The notes: generated by a model not told the origin, from the letters alone. A stretch of DNA of 64,000 nt from Acipenser ruthenus (GCF_902713425.1 NC_081190.1:98835571-98899570), one strand, 5' to 3'. Numbered from the stretch's first letter, positions 49,813 through 63,937 are shown. Numbers and translations are program-made.

Positions 49813-51159
49813 AGAGTCACTTACAATAGGACCTGGGTTTTACATCTCATTTGAAGGAAGGAGCACAAGGAGGTTAAGGGACTTGCTCAGGGACAGGGTC
49901 ACACACAATGAGCCAGTGGCTGAGCTGGGATTGAACCAGGAACCTCCCGGTAACAAGAGCTTTTCTTTAACCACCTGACCACTAAGCCCCTTAAAACATA
50001 TCTTGGCAGACAAACACTTTAATTAGACAACATAAAACCACATACAAGCAGATTTACAAGCAGGGCTGCAATCGCGTTCGCGCTCTCCCCTGATGTTATA
50101 GTCAAAGTTAAAAACACAGGTATTGAAAGCAATTAGCGATTATCTATATATCTCCAGCAGGTGGCTCTGTCAGACTGGGAATGAGATTTTGTTTTTTCTT
50201 TCGGAGCGTATAATGTTCTAGAAAGTACCAAAGTGTTTTATGTACATGTATTGTGAAGTGTTTCATCTTGAGAAGACAAAGTAACGAGTCAGCGGCACGT
50301 GTATCAAAGTTACAAAGTTGCTAATATTAAAGAAGACGAGGTTCAGCGGTACAGTTGTTTTTTTTAAAACATAGTGTTTCAGCTCTGTACAGACGTTCTA
50401 TGTCGTTATCCGTTATTGATTCAGCTTTATTTAGATGATTGCCTTTACCTTGTTTTAATTTCCCGTTCCTCTGAGATACGAATCTACCAGCTTTACATCT
50501 TTTTTTTTTTTTTTTAACGTATTCTCATTTTGTTGATCATTAATGCACATTTCTGTACTGTGGGTGTTGTCGAGCGATTGAAAACGAGACATTTTGTGTT
50601 GGAATTGAAAGTGATGGTCTCGAGGAGTCGAACAAGTCACAATAAGCCTTCATCCATGTATCATGTAACCACATGTATGCTGTCTCTAACTGGAGGAGAG
50701 GGACCCTTGCAGTACTGCTCAGCCTAAAGAACCACACGAGTTGTTTGAAAGGGGGATTTATTTTGTAGAATAAACATCAAATTGGTTTCAGGGCATACAG
50801 TCCTCCAACGGCAACACAGCTCAGTACAGCTGAGATCCATTACAACACTGCTGCAGATTCAAACTAAAAGAGGGTAATATACAAAATGGATGCCTTTGAG
50901 AACTTAACACTTTCAATGCCAACGTGTGGCTACTACTTTGTGAACATACAATTTCGCAAGAATCTAATGGCACTTTTAATGCTGCTATATATACACACAC
51001 AGACACACGGACACACGGGCCCGCACACGTGGAGCCCAGAGCTGCTTAAATGTTAACGTTTGTGACAAATTAGAGATCTGGAAATCCCTCCCCCAACCTG
51101 TCATTGCATGAATGATATTAACTTAATACTATGAAAGAGATAAACCAAGACTGTCGTTC

Positions 51160-51280
51160 GCTTACGGCCATACCACCTTGAGAACGCCCGATCTCGTCTG
51201 ATCTCGGAAGCTAAGCAAGGTCGGGCCTGGTTAGTACTTGGATGGGAGACCGCCTGGGAATACCAGGTGCTGTAAGCTTT
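51160..51280 (+). rRNA. 5S ribosomal RNA, unit 12
   Basis: Identical by eye to unit 1; its partner U1 copy is damaged. Confidence 0.98.
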
Positions 51281-52170
51281 TCTTTCTGCAGCTTGACAGG
51301 GGGCGCTATTTCCCTTGTTATTTATGTTACTAACCTGGAAGCTGTAAGTCTAAACATCGTTTTCTTTTTTTGGTTTTTTTATTGTCCCATTCCACACACG
51401 AACAAGTATTGTATCAGCCTTTACTGGTTTTGAAAACTGAGTTAGGACAGAAAGGGTTATCGTATTATATTCTAAGCCGAAACTACCAGTAGCGGTCCGA
51501 TACAAACAAATGTGAACAGGGTTAAGACAAAAGTACTGACGAGTTTTGCTAGTTATGGTTAGTTTAATTAATTAAAAAAAGAAATAACAGTTGATGAAGT
51601 ACTTTTTATTATAGTAACAGAACGAGACATGTTTTAAAGCCACAAACTGCGTGTTTAGATTATTGTGCCAAACAAGAGAACAAAACGAGCATATCAACCA
51701 AGAACGGATTTAGTGACCCGTTCATTCGTTCGAGTTTATTTATATTATGTGTGACCTTAACAAATGTTTGACCAATGTTTTGCTTGCTTTCTTTTTGAAA
51801 GTCGTACATTTGTTACATTTTTTTTATTTCGTTTACGCAGACGTGTATACAGACCCGTCGCTTCTTTTGCGGAACATCTCACATGCTGCTGCACGAATGA
51901 CGTCGTCCTGTGTAAATCCTGGCATCTTGTCCTCCAATGATAAAGGCGCATGCAAATATATACCGAGAGGCATTACGGGAATGCAATTTATAAATACTTA
52001 TACTGAAAACTGAAGGAACCCATTACACCCAACAGACTGGAAAGTGCGCTATGATAACAATGAAAATGTTATATTAGGAAAAGAGTGTTTCTTTAAATTG
52101 CAGATGTAGGCACCGTTTCTTTGAAAAATGTCTCTTGTGGACGGGTGACGACTCGCAATGTGTACAACTC

Positions 52171-52311
52171 ATACTTACCTGGCAGGGGAGATACCATGAT
52201 CATGAAGGTGGTTCACCCAGGGCGAGGCTCGGCCATTGCGAATTCCCCAAATGCGGGAATCTCGACTGCATAATTTCTGGTAGTGGGGGACTGCGTTCGC
52301 GCTCTCCCCTG
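52171..52311 (+). pseudogene. U1 snRNA copy with 23-nt deletion in stem-loop II, unit 12
   Basis: Only 141 nt. The sequence jumps from ggccattgc straight to gaattcccc, removing 23 nt that hold most of the U1A-binding loop and the 3' side of stem-loop II. The breakpoints share tgc, a sign of deletion by short direct repeats. The PSE, octamer, 5' end, Sm site and 3' box are untouched, so it may still be transcribed, but the RNA could not bind U1A normally. Confidence 0.95.
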
Positions 52312-54040
52312 AAACTATGGTCAAAGACAGAAACAAACACGAACCCGTCGCAGGAAGGAACTCACTCACTCACTAGTTGTTCAACAACTCTCCGGCAGGC
52401 GGCTTCGTCACACAGGGAGTCAGGTTTTCTTTAAAAGGAGCTCAATGTTTTTAGCTTTCTGACTGTCAAATAAATAGCTACGTGGTTCCTGCACATCTAT
52501 TTCCATGTTTCGTTATTTTTTATTGACAAGACTAAAAGTAAAGACTCAGCAGTGTCTGTATCAAAGTTTTTATTTTTATTTTAAATAATTGGAAATCATT
52601 TTCGAGCTTATCAGTTTTATTTATTTAGTTGATGTTTTTTATTCAGATAAACTGTGCATCACAACTGCTGCTGCTGCTGCTGCTGCTGCTGCAGAGTCAC
52701 TTACAATAGGACCTGGGTTTTACATCTCATTTGAAGGAAGGAGCACAAGGAGGTTAAGGGACTTGCTCAGGGACAGGGTCACACACAATGAGCCAGTGGC
52801 TGAGCTGGGATTGAACCAGGAACCTCCCGGTAACAAGAGCTTTTCTTTAACCACCTGACCACTAAGCCCCTTAAAACATATCTTGGCAGACAAACACTTT
52901 AATTAGACAACATAAAACCACATACAAGCAGATTTACAAGCAGGGCTGCAATCGCGTTCGCGCTCTCCCCTGATGTTATAGTCAAAGTTAAAAACACAGG
53001 TATTGAAAGCAATTAGCGATTATCTATATATCTCCAGCAGGTGGCTCTGTCAGACTGGGAATGAGATTTTGTTTTTTCTTTCGGAGCGTATAATGTTCTA
53101 GAAAGTACCAAAGTGTTTTATGTACATGTATTGTGAAGTGTTTCATCTTGAGAAGACAAAGTAACGAGTCAGCGGCACGTGTATCAAAGTTACAAAGTTG
53201 CTAATATTAAAGAAGACGAGGTTCAGCGGTACAGTTGTTTTTTTTAAAACATAGTGTTTCAGCTCTGTACAGACGTTCTATGTCGTTATCCGTTATTGAT
53301 TCAGCTTTATTTAGATGATTGCCTTTACCTTGTTTTAATTTCCCGTTCCTCTGAGATACGAATCTACCAGCTTTACATCTTTTTTTTTTTTTTTTTAACG
53401 TATTCTCATTTTGTTGATCATTAATGCACATTTCTGTACTGTGGGTGTTGTCGAGCGATTGAAAACGAGACATTTTGTGTTGGAATTGAAAGTGATGGTC
53501 TCGAGGAGTCGAACAAGTCACAATAAGCCTTCATCCATGTATCATGTAACCACATGTATGCTGTCTCTAACTGGAGGAGAGGGACCCTTGCAGTACTGCT
53601 CAGCCTAAAGAACCACACGAGTTGTTTGAAAGGGGGATTTATTTTGTAGAATAAACATCAAATTGGTTTCAGGGCATACAGTCCTCCAACGGCAACACAG
53701 CTCAGTACAGCTGAGATCCATTACAACACTGCTGCAGATTCAAACTAAAAGAGGGTAATATACAAAATGGATGCCTTTGAGAACTTAACACTTTCAATGC
53801 CAACGTGTGGCTACTACTTTGTGAACATACAATTTCGCAAGAATCTAATGGCACTTTTAATGCTGCTATATATACACACACAGACACACGGACACACGGG
53901 CCCGCACACGTGGAGCCCAGAGCTGCTTAAATGTTAACGTTTGTGACAAATTAGAGATCTGGAAATCCCTCCCCCAACCTGTCATTGCATGAATGATATT
54001 AACTTAATACTATGAAAGAGATAAACCAAGACTGTCGTTC

Positions 54041-54161
54041 GCTTACGGCCATACCACCTTGAGAACGCCCGATCTCGTCTGATCTCGGAAGCTAAGCAAG
54101 GTCGGGCCTGGTTAGTACTTGGATGGGAGACCGCCTGGGAATACCAGGTGCTGTAAGCTTT
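54041..54161 (+). rRNA. 5S ribosomal RNA, unit 13
   Basis: Identical by eye to unit 1. Confidence 0.98.
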
Positions 54162-55051
54162 TCTTTCTGCAGCTTGACAGGGGGCGCTATTTCCCTTGTT
54201 ATTTATGTTACTAACCTGGAAGCTGTAAGTCTAAACATCGTTTTCTTTTTTTGGTTTTTTTATTGTCCCATTCCACACACGAACAAGTATTGTATCAGCC
54301 TTTACTGGTTTTGAAAACTGAGTTAGGACAGAAAGGGTTATCGTATTATATTCTAAGCCGAAACTACCAGTAGCGGTCCGATACAAACAAATGTGAACAG
54401 GGTTAAGACAAAAGTACTGACGAGTTTTGCTAGTTATGGTTAGTTTAATTAATTAAAAAAAGAAATAACAGTTGATGAAGTACTTTTTATTATAGTAACA
54501 GAACGAGACATGTTTTAAAGCCACAAACTGCGTGTTTAGATTATTGTGCCAAACAAGAGAACAAAACGAGCATATCAACCAAGAACGGATTTAGTGACCC
54601 GTTCATTCGTTCGAGTTTATTTATATTATGTGTGACCTTAACAAATGTTTGACCAATGTTTTGCTTGCTTTCTTTTTGAAAGTCGTACATTTGTTACATT
54701 TTTTTTATTTCGTTTACGCAGACGTGTATACAGACCCGTCGCTTCTTTTGCGGAACATCTCACATGCTGCTGCACGAATGACGTCGTCCTGTGTAAATCC
54801 TGGCATCTTGTCCTCCAATGATAAAGGCGCATGCAAATATATACCGAGAGGCATTACGGGAATGCAATTTATAAATACTTATACTGAAAACTGAAGGAAC
54901 CCATTACACCCAACAGACTGGAAAGTGCGCTATGATAACAATGAAAATGTTATATTAGGAAAAGAGTGTTTCTTTAAATTGCAGATGTAGGCACCGTTTC
55001 TTTGAAAAATGTCTCTTGTGGACGGGTGACGACTCGCAATGTGTACAACTC

Positions 55052-55215
55052 ATACTTACCTGGCAGGGGAGATACCATGATCATGAAGGGGGTTCACCCA
55101 GGGCGAGGCTCGGCCATTGCACTCCGGCTGTGCTGACCCCTGCGAATTCCCCAAATGCGGGAATCTCGACTGCATAATTTCTGGTAGTGGGGGACTGCGT
55201 TCGCGCTCTCCCCTG
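55052..55215 (+). ncRNA. U1 snRNA, unit 13 (T39G variant)
   Basis: Full-length. One change at 55090 (nt 39, ggtggttc to gggggttc) falls on the 3' side of the stem closing the U1-70K loop and should weaken it. Confidence 0.95.
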
Positions 55216-55567
55216 AAACTATGGTCAAAGACAGAAACAAACACGAACCCGTCGCAGGAAGGAACTCACTCACTCACTAGTTGTTCAACAACTCTCCGGC
55301 AGGCGGCTTCGTCACACAGGGAGTCAGGTTTTCTTTAAAAGGAGCTCAATGTTTTTAGCTTTCTGACTGTCAAATAAATAGCTACGTGGTTCCTGCACAT
55401 CTATTTCCATGTTTCGTTATTTTTTATTGACAAGACTAAAAGTAAAGACTCAGCAGTGTCTGTATCAAAGTTTTTATTTTTATTTTAAATAATTGGAAAT
55501 CATTTTCGAGCTTATCAGTTTTATTTATTTAGTTGATGTTTTTTATTCAGATAAACTGTGCATCACA

Positions 55568-55605
<38 letters not shown>

Positions 55606-56953
55606 AGAGTCACTTACAATAGGACCTGGGTTTTACATCTCATTTGAAGGAAGGAGCACAAGGAGGTTAAGGGACTTGCTCAGGGACAGGGTCACACACA
55701 ATGAGCCAGTGGCTGAGCTGGGATTGAACCAGGAACCTCCCGGTAACAAGAGCTTTTCTTTAACCACCTGACCACTAAGCCCCTTAAAACATATCTTGGC
55801 AGACAAACACTTTAATTAGACAACATAAAACCACATACAAGCAGATTTACAAGCAGGGCTGCAATCGCGTTCGCGCTCTCCCCTGATGTTATAGTCAAAG
55901 TTAAAAACACAGGTATTGAAAGCAATTAGCGATTATCTATATATCTCCAGCAGGTGGCTCTGTCAGACTGGGAATGAGATTTTGTTTTTTCTTTCGGAGC
56001 GTATAATGTTCTAGAAAGTACCAAAGTGTTTTATGTACATGTATTGTGAAGTGTTTCATCTTGAGAAGACAAAGTAACGAGTCAGCGGCACGTGTATCAA
56101 AGTTACAAAGTTGCTAATATTAAAGAAGACGAGGTTCAGCGGTACAGTTGTTTTTTTTTAAAACATAGTGTTTCAGCTCTGTACAGACGTTCTATGTCGT
56201 TATCCGTTATTGATTCAGCTTTATTTAGATGATTGCCTTTACCTTGTTTTAATTTCCCGTTCCTCTGAGATACGAATCTACCAGCTTTACATCTTTTTTT
56301 TTTTTTTTTAACGTATTCTCATTTTGTTGATCATTAATGCACATTTCTGTACTGTGGGTGTTGTCGAGCGATTGAAAACGAGACATTTTGTGTTGGAATT
56401 GAAAGTGATGGTCTCGAGGAGTCGAACAAGTCACAATAAGCCTTCATCCATGTATCATGTAACCACATGTATGCTGTCTCTAACTGGAGGAGAGGGACCC
56501 TTGCAGTACTGCTCAGCCTAAAGAACCACACGAGTTGTTTGAAAGGGGGATTTATTTTGTAGAATAAACATCAAATTGGTTTCAGGGCATACAGTCCTCC
56601 AACGGCAACACAGCTCAGTACAGCTGAGATCCATTACAACACTGCTGCAGATTCAAACTAAAAGAGGGTAATATACAAAATGGATGCCTTTGAGAACTTA
56701 ACACTTTCAATGCCAACGTGTGGCTACTACTTTGTGAACATACAATTTCGCAAGAATCTAATGGCACTTTTAATGCTGCTATATATACACACACAGACAC
56801 ACGGACACACGGGCCCGCACACGTGGAGCCCAGAGCTGCTTAAATGTTAACGTTTGTGACAAATTAGAGATCTGGAAATCCCTCCCCCAACCTGTCATTG
56901 CATGAATGATATTAACTTAATACTATGAAAGAGATAAACCAAGACTGTCGTTC

Positions 56954-57074
56954 GCTTACGGCCATACCACCTTGAGAACGCCCGATCTCGTCTGATCTCG
57001 GAAGCTAAGCAAGGTCGGGCCTGGTTAGTACTTGGATGGGAGACCGCCTGGGAATACCAGGTGCTGTAAGCTTT
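56954..57074 (+). rRNA. 5S ribosomal RNA, unit 14
   Basis: Identical by eye to unit 1. Confidence 0.98.
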
Positions 57075-57964
57075 TCTTTCTGCAGCTTGACAGGGGGCGC
57101 TATTTCCCTTGTTATTTATGTTACTAACCTGGAAGCTGTAAGTCTAAACATCGTTTTCTTTTTTTGGTTTTTTTATTGTCCCATTCCACACACGAACAAG
57201 TATTGTATCAGCCTTTACTGGTTTTGAAAACTGAGTTAGGACAGAAAGGGTTATCGTATTATATTCTAAGCCGAAACTACCAGTAGCGGTCCGATACAAA
57301 CAAATGTGAACAGGGTTAAGACAAAAGTACTGACGAGTTTTGCTAGTTATGGTTAGTTTAATTAATTAAAAAAAGAAATAACAGTTGATGAAGTACTTTT
57401 TATTATAGTAACAGAACGAGACATGTTTTAAAGCCACAAACTGCGTGTTTAGATTATTGTGCCAAACAAGAGAACAAAACGAGCATATCAACCAAGAACG
57501 GATTTAGTGACCCGTTCATTCGTTCGAGTTTATTTATATTATGTGTGACCTTAACAAATGTTTGACCAATGTTTTGCTTGCTTTCTTTTTGAAAGTCGTA
57601 CATTTGTTACATTTTTTTTATTTCGTTTACGCAGACGTGTATACAGACCCGTCGCTTCTTTTGCGGAACATCTCACATGCTGCTGCACGAATGACGTCGT
57701 CCTGTGTAAATCCTGGCATCTTGTCCTCCAATGATAAAGGCGCATGCAAATATATACCGAGAGGCATTACGGGAATGCAATTTATAAATACTTATACTGA
57801 AAACTGAAGGAACCCATTACACCCAACAGACTGGAAAGTGCGCTATGATAACAATGAAAATGTTATATTAGGAAAAGAGTGTTTCTTTAAATTGCAGATG
57901 TAGGCACCGTTTCTTTGAAAAATGTCTCTTGTGGACGGGTGACGACTCGCAATGTGTACAACTC

Positions 57965-58128
57965 ATACTTACCTGGCAGGGGAGATACCATGATCATGAA
58001 GGTGGTTCACCCAGGGCGAGGCTCGGCCATTGCACTCCGGCTGTGCTGACCCCTGCGAATTCCCCAAATGCGGCAATCTCGACTGCATAATTTCTGGTAG
58101 TGGGGGACTGCGTTCGCGCTCTCCCCTG
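57965..58128 (+). ncRNA. U1 snRNA, unit 14 (G110C variant)
   Basis: Full-length. The change at 58074 (nt 110, gcgggaatc to gcggcaatc) breaks one G-C pair in stem-loop III. The 3' box is the ggcc form. Confidence 0.95.
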
Positions 58129-58476
58129 AAACTATGGCCAAAGACAGAAACAAACACGAACCCGTCGGAGGAAGGAACTCACTCACTAGTTGTTCAACAA
58201 CTCTCCGGCAGGCGGCTTCGTCACACAGGGAGTCAGGTTTTCTTTAAAAGGAGCTCAATGTTTTTAGCTTTCTGACTGTCAAATAAATAGCTACGTGGTT
58301 CCTGCACATCTATTTCCATGTTTCGTTATTTTTTATTGACAAGACTAAAAGTAAAGACTCAGCAGTGTCTGTATCAAAGTTTTTATTTTTATTTTAAATA
58401 ATTGGAAATCATTTTCGAGCTTATCAGTTTTATTTATTTAGTTGATGTTTTTTATTCAGATAAACTGTGCATCACA

Positions 58477-58511
<35 letters not shown>

Positions 58512-59858
58512 AGAGTCACTTACAATAGGACCTGGGTTTTACATCTCATTTGAAGGAAGGAGCACAAGGAGGTTAAGGGACTTGCTCAGGGACAGGGTCA
58601 CACACAATGAGCCAGTGGCTGAGCTGGGATTGAACCAGGAACCTCCCGGTAACAAGAGCTTTTCTTTAACCACCTGACCACTAAGCCCCTTAAAACATAT
58701 CTTGGCAGACAAACACTTTAATTAGACAACATAAAACCACATACAAGCAGATTTACAAGCAGGGCTGCAATCGCGTTCGCGCTCTCCCCTGATGTTATAG
58801 TCAAAGTTAAAAACACAGGTATTGAAAGCAATTAGCGATTATCTATATATCTCCAGCAGGTGGCTCTGTCAGACTGGGAATGAGATTTTGTTTTTTCTTT
58901 CGGAGCGTATAATGTTCTAGAAAGTACCAAAGTGTTTTATGTACATGTATTGTGAAGTGTTTCATCTTGAGAAGACAAAGTAACGAGTCAGCGGCACGTG
59001 TATCAAAGTTACAAAGTTGCTAATATTAAAGAAGACGAGGTTCAGCGGTACAGTTGTTTTTTTTAAAACATAGTGTTTCAGCTCTGTACAGACGTTCTAT
59101 GTCGTTATCCGTTATTGATTCAGCTTTATTTAGATGATTGCCTTTACCTTGTTTTAATTTCCCGTTCCTCTGAGATACGAATCTACCAGCTTTACATCTT
59201 TTTTTTTTTTTTTTAACGTATTCTCATTTTGTTGATCATTAATGCACATTTCTGTACTGTGGGTGTTGTCGAGCGATTGAAAACGAGACATTTTGTGTTG
59301 GAATTGAAAGTGATGGTCTCGAGGAGTCGAACAAGTCACAATAAGCCTTCATCCATGTATCATGTAACCACATGTATGCTGTCTCTAACTGGAGGAGAGG
59401 GACCCTTGCAGTACTGCTCAGCCTAAAGAACCACACGAGTTGTTTGAAAGGGGGATTTATTTTGTAGAATAAACATCAAATTGGTTTCAGGGCATACAGT
59501 CCTCCAACGGCAACACAGCTCAGTACAGCTGAGATCCATTACAACACTGCTGCAGATTCAAACTAAAAGAGGGTAATATACAAAATGGATGCCTTTGAGA
59601 ACTTAACACTTTCAATGCCAACGTGTGGCTACTACTTTGTGAACATACAATTTCGCAAGAATCTAATGGCACTTTTAATGCTGCTATATATACACACACA
59701 GACACACGGACACACGGGCCCGCACACGTGGAGCCCAGAGCTGCTTAAATGTTAACGTTTGTGACAAATTAGAGATCTGGAAATCCCTCCCCCAACCTGT
59801 CATTGCATGAATGATATTAACTTAATACTATGAAAGAGATAAACCAAGACTGTCGTTC

Positions 59859-59979
59859 GCTTACGGCCATACCACCTTGAGAACGCCCGATCTCGTCTGA
59901 TCTCGGAAGCTAAGCAAGGTCGGGCCTGGTTAGTACTTGGATGGGAGACCGCCTGGGAATACCAGGTGCTGTAAGCTTT
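59859..59979 (+). rRNA. 5S ribosomal RNA, unit 15
   Basis: Identical by eye to unit 1. Confidence 0.98.
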
Positions 59980-60869
59980 TCTTTCTGCAGCTTGACAGGG
60001 GGCGCTATTTCCCTTGTTATTTATGTTACTAACCTGGAAGCTGTAAGTCTAAACATCGTTTTCTTTTTTTGGTTTTTTTATTGTCCCATTCCACACACGA
60101 ACAAGTATTGTATCAGCCTTTACTGGTTTTGAAAACTGAGTTAGGACAGAAAGGGTTATCGTATTATATTCTAAGCCGAAACTACCAGTAGCGGTCCGAT
60201 ACAAACAAATGTGAACAGGGTTAAGACAAAAGTACTGACGAGTTTTGCTAGTTATGGTTAGTTTAATTAATTAAAAAAAGAAATAACAGTTGATGAAGTA
60301 CTTTTTATTATAGTAACAGAACGAGACATGTTTTAAAGCCACAAACTGCGTGTTTAGATTATTGTGCCAAACAAGAGAACAAAACGAGCATATCAACCAA
60401 GAACGGATTTAGTGACCCGTTCATTCGTTCGAGTTTATTTATATTATGTGTGACCTTAACAAATGTTTGACCAATGTTTTGCTTGCTTTCTTTTTGAAAG
60501 TCGTACATTTGTTACATTTTTTTTATTTCGTTTACGCAGACGTGTATACAGACCCGTCGCTTCTTTTGCGGAACATCTCACATGCTGCTGCACGAATGAC
60601 GTCGTCCTGTGTAAATCCTGGCATCTTGTCCTCCAATGATAAAGGCGCATGCAAATATATACCGAGAGGCATTACGGGAATGCAATTTATAAATACTTAT
60701 ACTGAAAACTGAAGGAACCCATTACACCCAACAGACTGGAAAGTGCGCTATGATAACAATGAAAATGTTATATTAGGAAAAGAGTGTTTCTTTAAATTGC
60801 AGATGTAGGCACCGTTTCTTTGAAAAATGTCTCTTGTGGACGGGTGACGACTCGCAATGTGTACAACTC

Positions 60870-61033
60870 ATACTTACCTGGCAGGGGAGATACCATGATC
60901 ATGAAGGTGGTTCACCCAGGGCGAGGCTCGGCCATTGCACTCCGGCTGTGCTGACCCCTGCGAATTCCCCAAATGCGGGAATCTCGACTGCATAATTTCT
61001 GGTAGTGGGGGACTGCGTTCGCGCTCTCCCCTG
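60870..61033 (+). ncRNA. U1 snRNA, unit 15
   Basis: Full-length, no change seen. Confidence 0.98.
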
Positions 61034-61385
61034 AAACTATGGTCAAAGACAGAAACAAACACGAACCCGTCGCAGGAAGGAACTCACTCACTCACTAGTT
61101 GTTCAACAACTCTCCGGCAGGCGGCTTCGTCACACAGGGAGTCAGGTTTTCTTTAAAAGGAGCTCAATGTTTTTAGCTTTCTGACTGTCAAATAAATAGC
61201 TACGTGGTTCCTGCACATCTATTTCCATGTTTCGTTATTTTTTATTGACAAGACTAAAAGTAAAGACTCAGCAGTGTCTGTATCAAAGTTTTTATTTTTA
61301 TTTTAAATAATTGGAAATCATTTTCGAGCTTATCAGTTTTATTTATTTAGTTGATGTTTTTTATTCAGATAAACTGTGCATCACA

Positions 61386-61417
<32 letters not shown>

Positions 61418-62765
61418 AGAGTCACTTACAATAGGACCTGGGTTTTACATCTCATTTGAAGGAAGGAGCACAAGGAGGTTAAGGGACTTGCTCAGGGACA
61501 GGGTCACACACAATGAGCCAGTGGCTGAGCTGGGATTGAACCAGGAACCTCCCGGTAACAAGAGCTTTTCTTTAACCACCTGACCACTAAGCCCCTTAAA
61601 ACATATCTTGGCAGACAAACACTTTAATTAGACAACATAAAACCACATACAAGCAGATTTACAAGCAGGGCTGCAATCGCGTTCGCGCTCTCCCCTGATG
61701 TTATAGTCAAAGTTAAAAACACAGGTATTGAAAGCAATTAGCGATTATCTATATATCTCCAGCAGGTGGCTCTGTCAGACTGGGAATGAGATTTTGTTTT
61801 TTCTTTCGGAGCGTATAATGTTCTAGAAAGTACCAAAGTGTTTTATGTACATGTATTGTGAAGTGTTTCATCTTGAGAAGACAAAGTAACGAGTCAGCGG
61901 CACGTGTATCAAAGTTACAAAGTTGCTAATATTAAAGAAGACGAGGTTCAGCGGTACAGTTGTTTTTTTTTAAAACATAGTGTTTCAGCTCTGTACAGAC
62001 GTTCTATGTCGTTATCCGTTATTGATTCAGCTTTATTTAGATGATTGCCTTTACCTTGTTTTAATTTCCCGTTCCTCTGAGATACGAATCTACCAGCTTT
62101 ACATCTTTTTTTTTTTTTTTTAACGTATTCTCATTTTGTTGATCATTAATGCACATTTCTGTACTGTGGGTGTTGTCGAGCGATTGAAAACGAGACATTT
62201 TGTGTTGGAATTGAAAGTGATGGTCTCGAGGAGTCGAACAAGTCACAATAAGCCTTCATCCATGTATCATGTAACCACATGTATGCTGTCTCTAACTGGA
62301 GGAGAGGGACCCTTGCAGTACTGCTCAGCCTAAAGAACCACACGAGTTGTTTGAAAGGGGGATTTATTTTGTAGAATAAACATCAAATTGGTTTCAGGGC
62401 ATACAGTCCTCCAACGGCAACACAGCTCAGTACAGCTGAGATCCATTACAACACTGCTGCAGATTCAAACTAAAAGAGGGTAATATACAAAATGGATGCC
62501 TTTGAGAACTTAACACTTTCAATGCCAACGTGTGGCTACTACTTTGTGAACATACAATTTCGCAAGAATCTAATGGCACTTTTAATGCTGCTATATATAC
62601 ACACACAGACACACGGACACACGGGCCCGCACACGTGGAGCCCAGAGCTGCTTAAATGTTAACGTTTGTGACAAATTAGAGATCTGGAAATCCCTCCCCC
62701 AACCTGTCATTGCATGAATGATATTAACTTAATACTATGAAAGAGATAAACCAAGACTGTCGTTC

Positions 62766-62886
62766 GCTTACGGCCATACCACCTTGAGAACGCCCGATCT
62801 CGTCTGATCTCGGAAGCTAAGCAAGGTCGGGCCTGGTTAGTACTTGGATGGGAGACCGCCTGGGAATACCAGGTGCTGTAAGCTTT
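62766..62886 (+). rRNA. 5S ribosomal RNA, unit 16
   Basis: Identical by eye to unit 1; last 5S in the window. Confidence 0.98.
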
Positions 62887-63773
62887 TCTTTCTGCAGCTT
62901 GACAGGGGGCGCTATTTCCCTTGTTATTTATGTTACTAACCTGGAAGCTGTAAGTCTAAACATCGTTTTCTTTTTTTGGTTTTTTTATTGTCCCATTCCA
63001 CACACGAACAAGTATTGTATCAGCCTTTACTGGTTTTGAAAACTGAGTTAGGACAGAAAGGGTTATCGTATTATATTCTAAGCCGAAACTACCAGTAGCG
63101 GTCCGATACAAACAAATGTGAACAGGGTTAAGACAAAAGTACTGACGAGTTTTGCTAGTTATGGTTAGTTTAATTAATTAAAAAAAGAAATAACAGTTGA
63201 TGAAGTACTTTTTATAGTAACAGAACGAGACATGTTTTAAAGCCACAAACTGCGTGTTTAGATTATTGTGCCAAACAAGAGAACAAAACGAGCATATCAA
63301 CCAAGAACGGATTTAGTGACCCGTTCATTCGTTCGAGTTTATTTATATTATGTGTGACCTTAACAAATGTTTGACCAATGTTTTGCTTGCTTTCTTTTTG
63401 AAAGTCGTACATTTGTTACATTTTTTTTATTTCGTTTACGCAGACGTGTATACAGACCCGTCGCTTCTTTTGCGGAACATCTCACATGCTGCTGCACGAA
63501 TGACGTCGTCCTGTGTAAATCCTGGCATCTTGTCCTCCAATGATAAAGGCGCATGCAAATATATACCGAGAGGCATTACGGGAATGCAATTTATAAATAC
63601 TTATACTGAAAACTGAAGGAACCCATTACACCCAACAGACTGGAAAGTGCGCTATGATAACAATGAAAATGTTATATTAGGAAAAGAGTGTTTCTTTAAA
63701 TTGCAGATGTAGGCACCGTTTCTTTGAAAAATGTCTCTTGTGGACGGGTGACGACTCGCAATGTGTACAACTC

Positions 63774-63937
63774 ATACTTACCTGGCAGGGGAGATACCAT
63801 GATCATGAAGGTGGTTCACCCAGGGCGAGGCTCGGCCATTGCACTCCGGCTGTGCTGACGCCTGCGAATTCCCCAAATGCGGGAATCTCGACTGCATAAT
63901 TTCTGGTAGTGGGGGACTGCGTTCGCGCTCTCCCCTG
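63774..63937 (+). ncRNA. U1 snRNA, unit 16 (C87G variant)
   Basis: Full-length. The change at 63860 (nt 87, gacccctgcg to gacgcctgcg) lies in the basal part of stem-loop II. The 3' box is the ggcc form. Last gene in the window. Confidence 0.95.
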
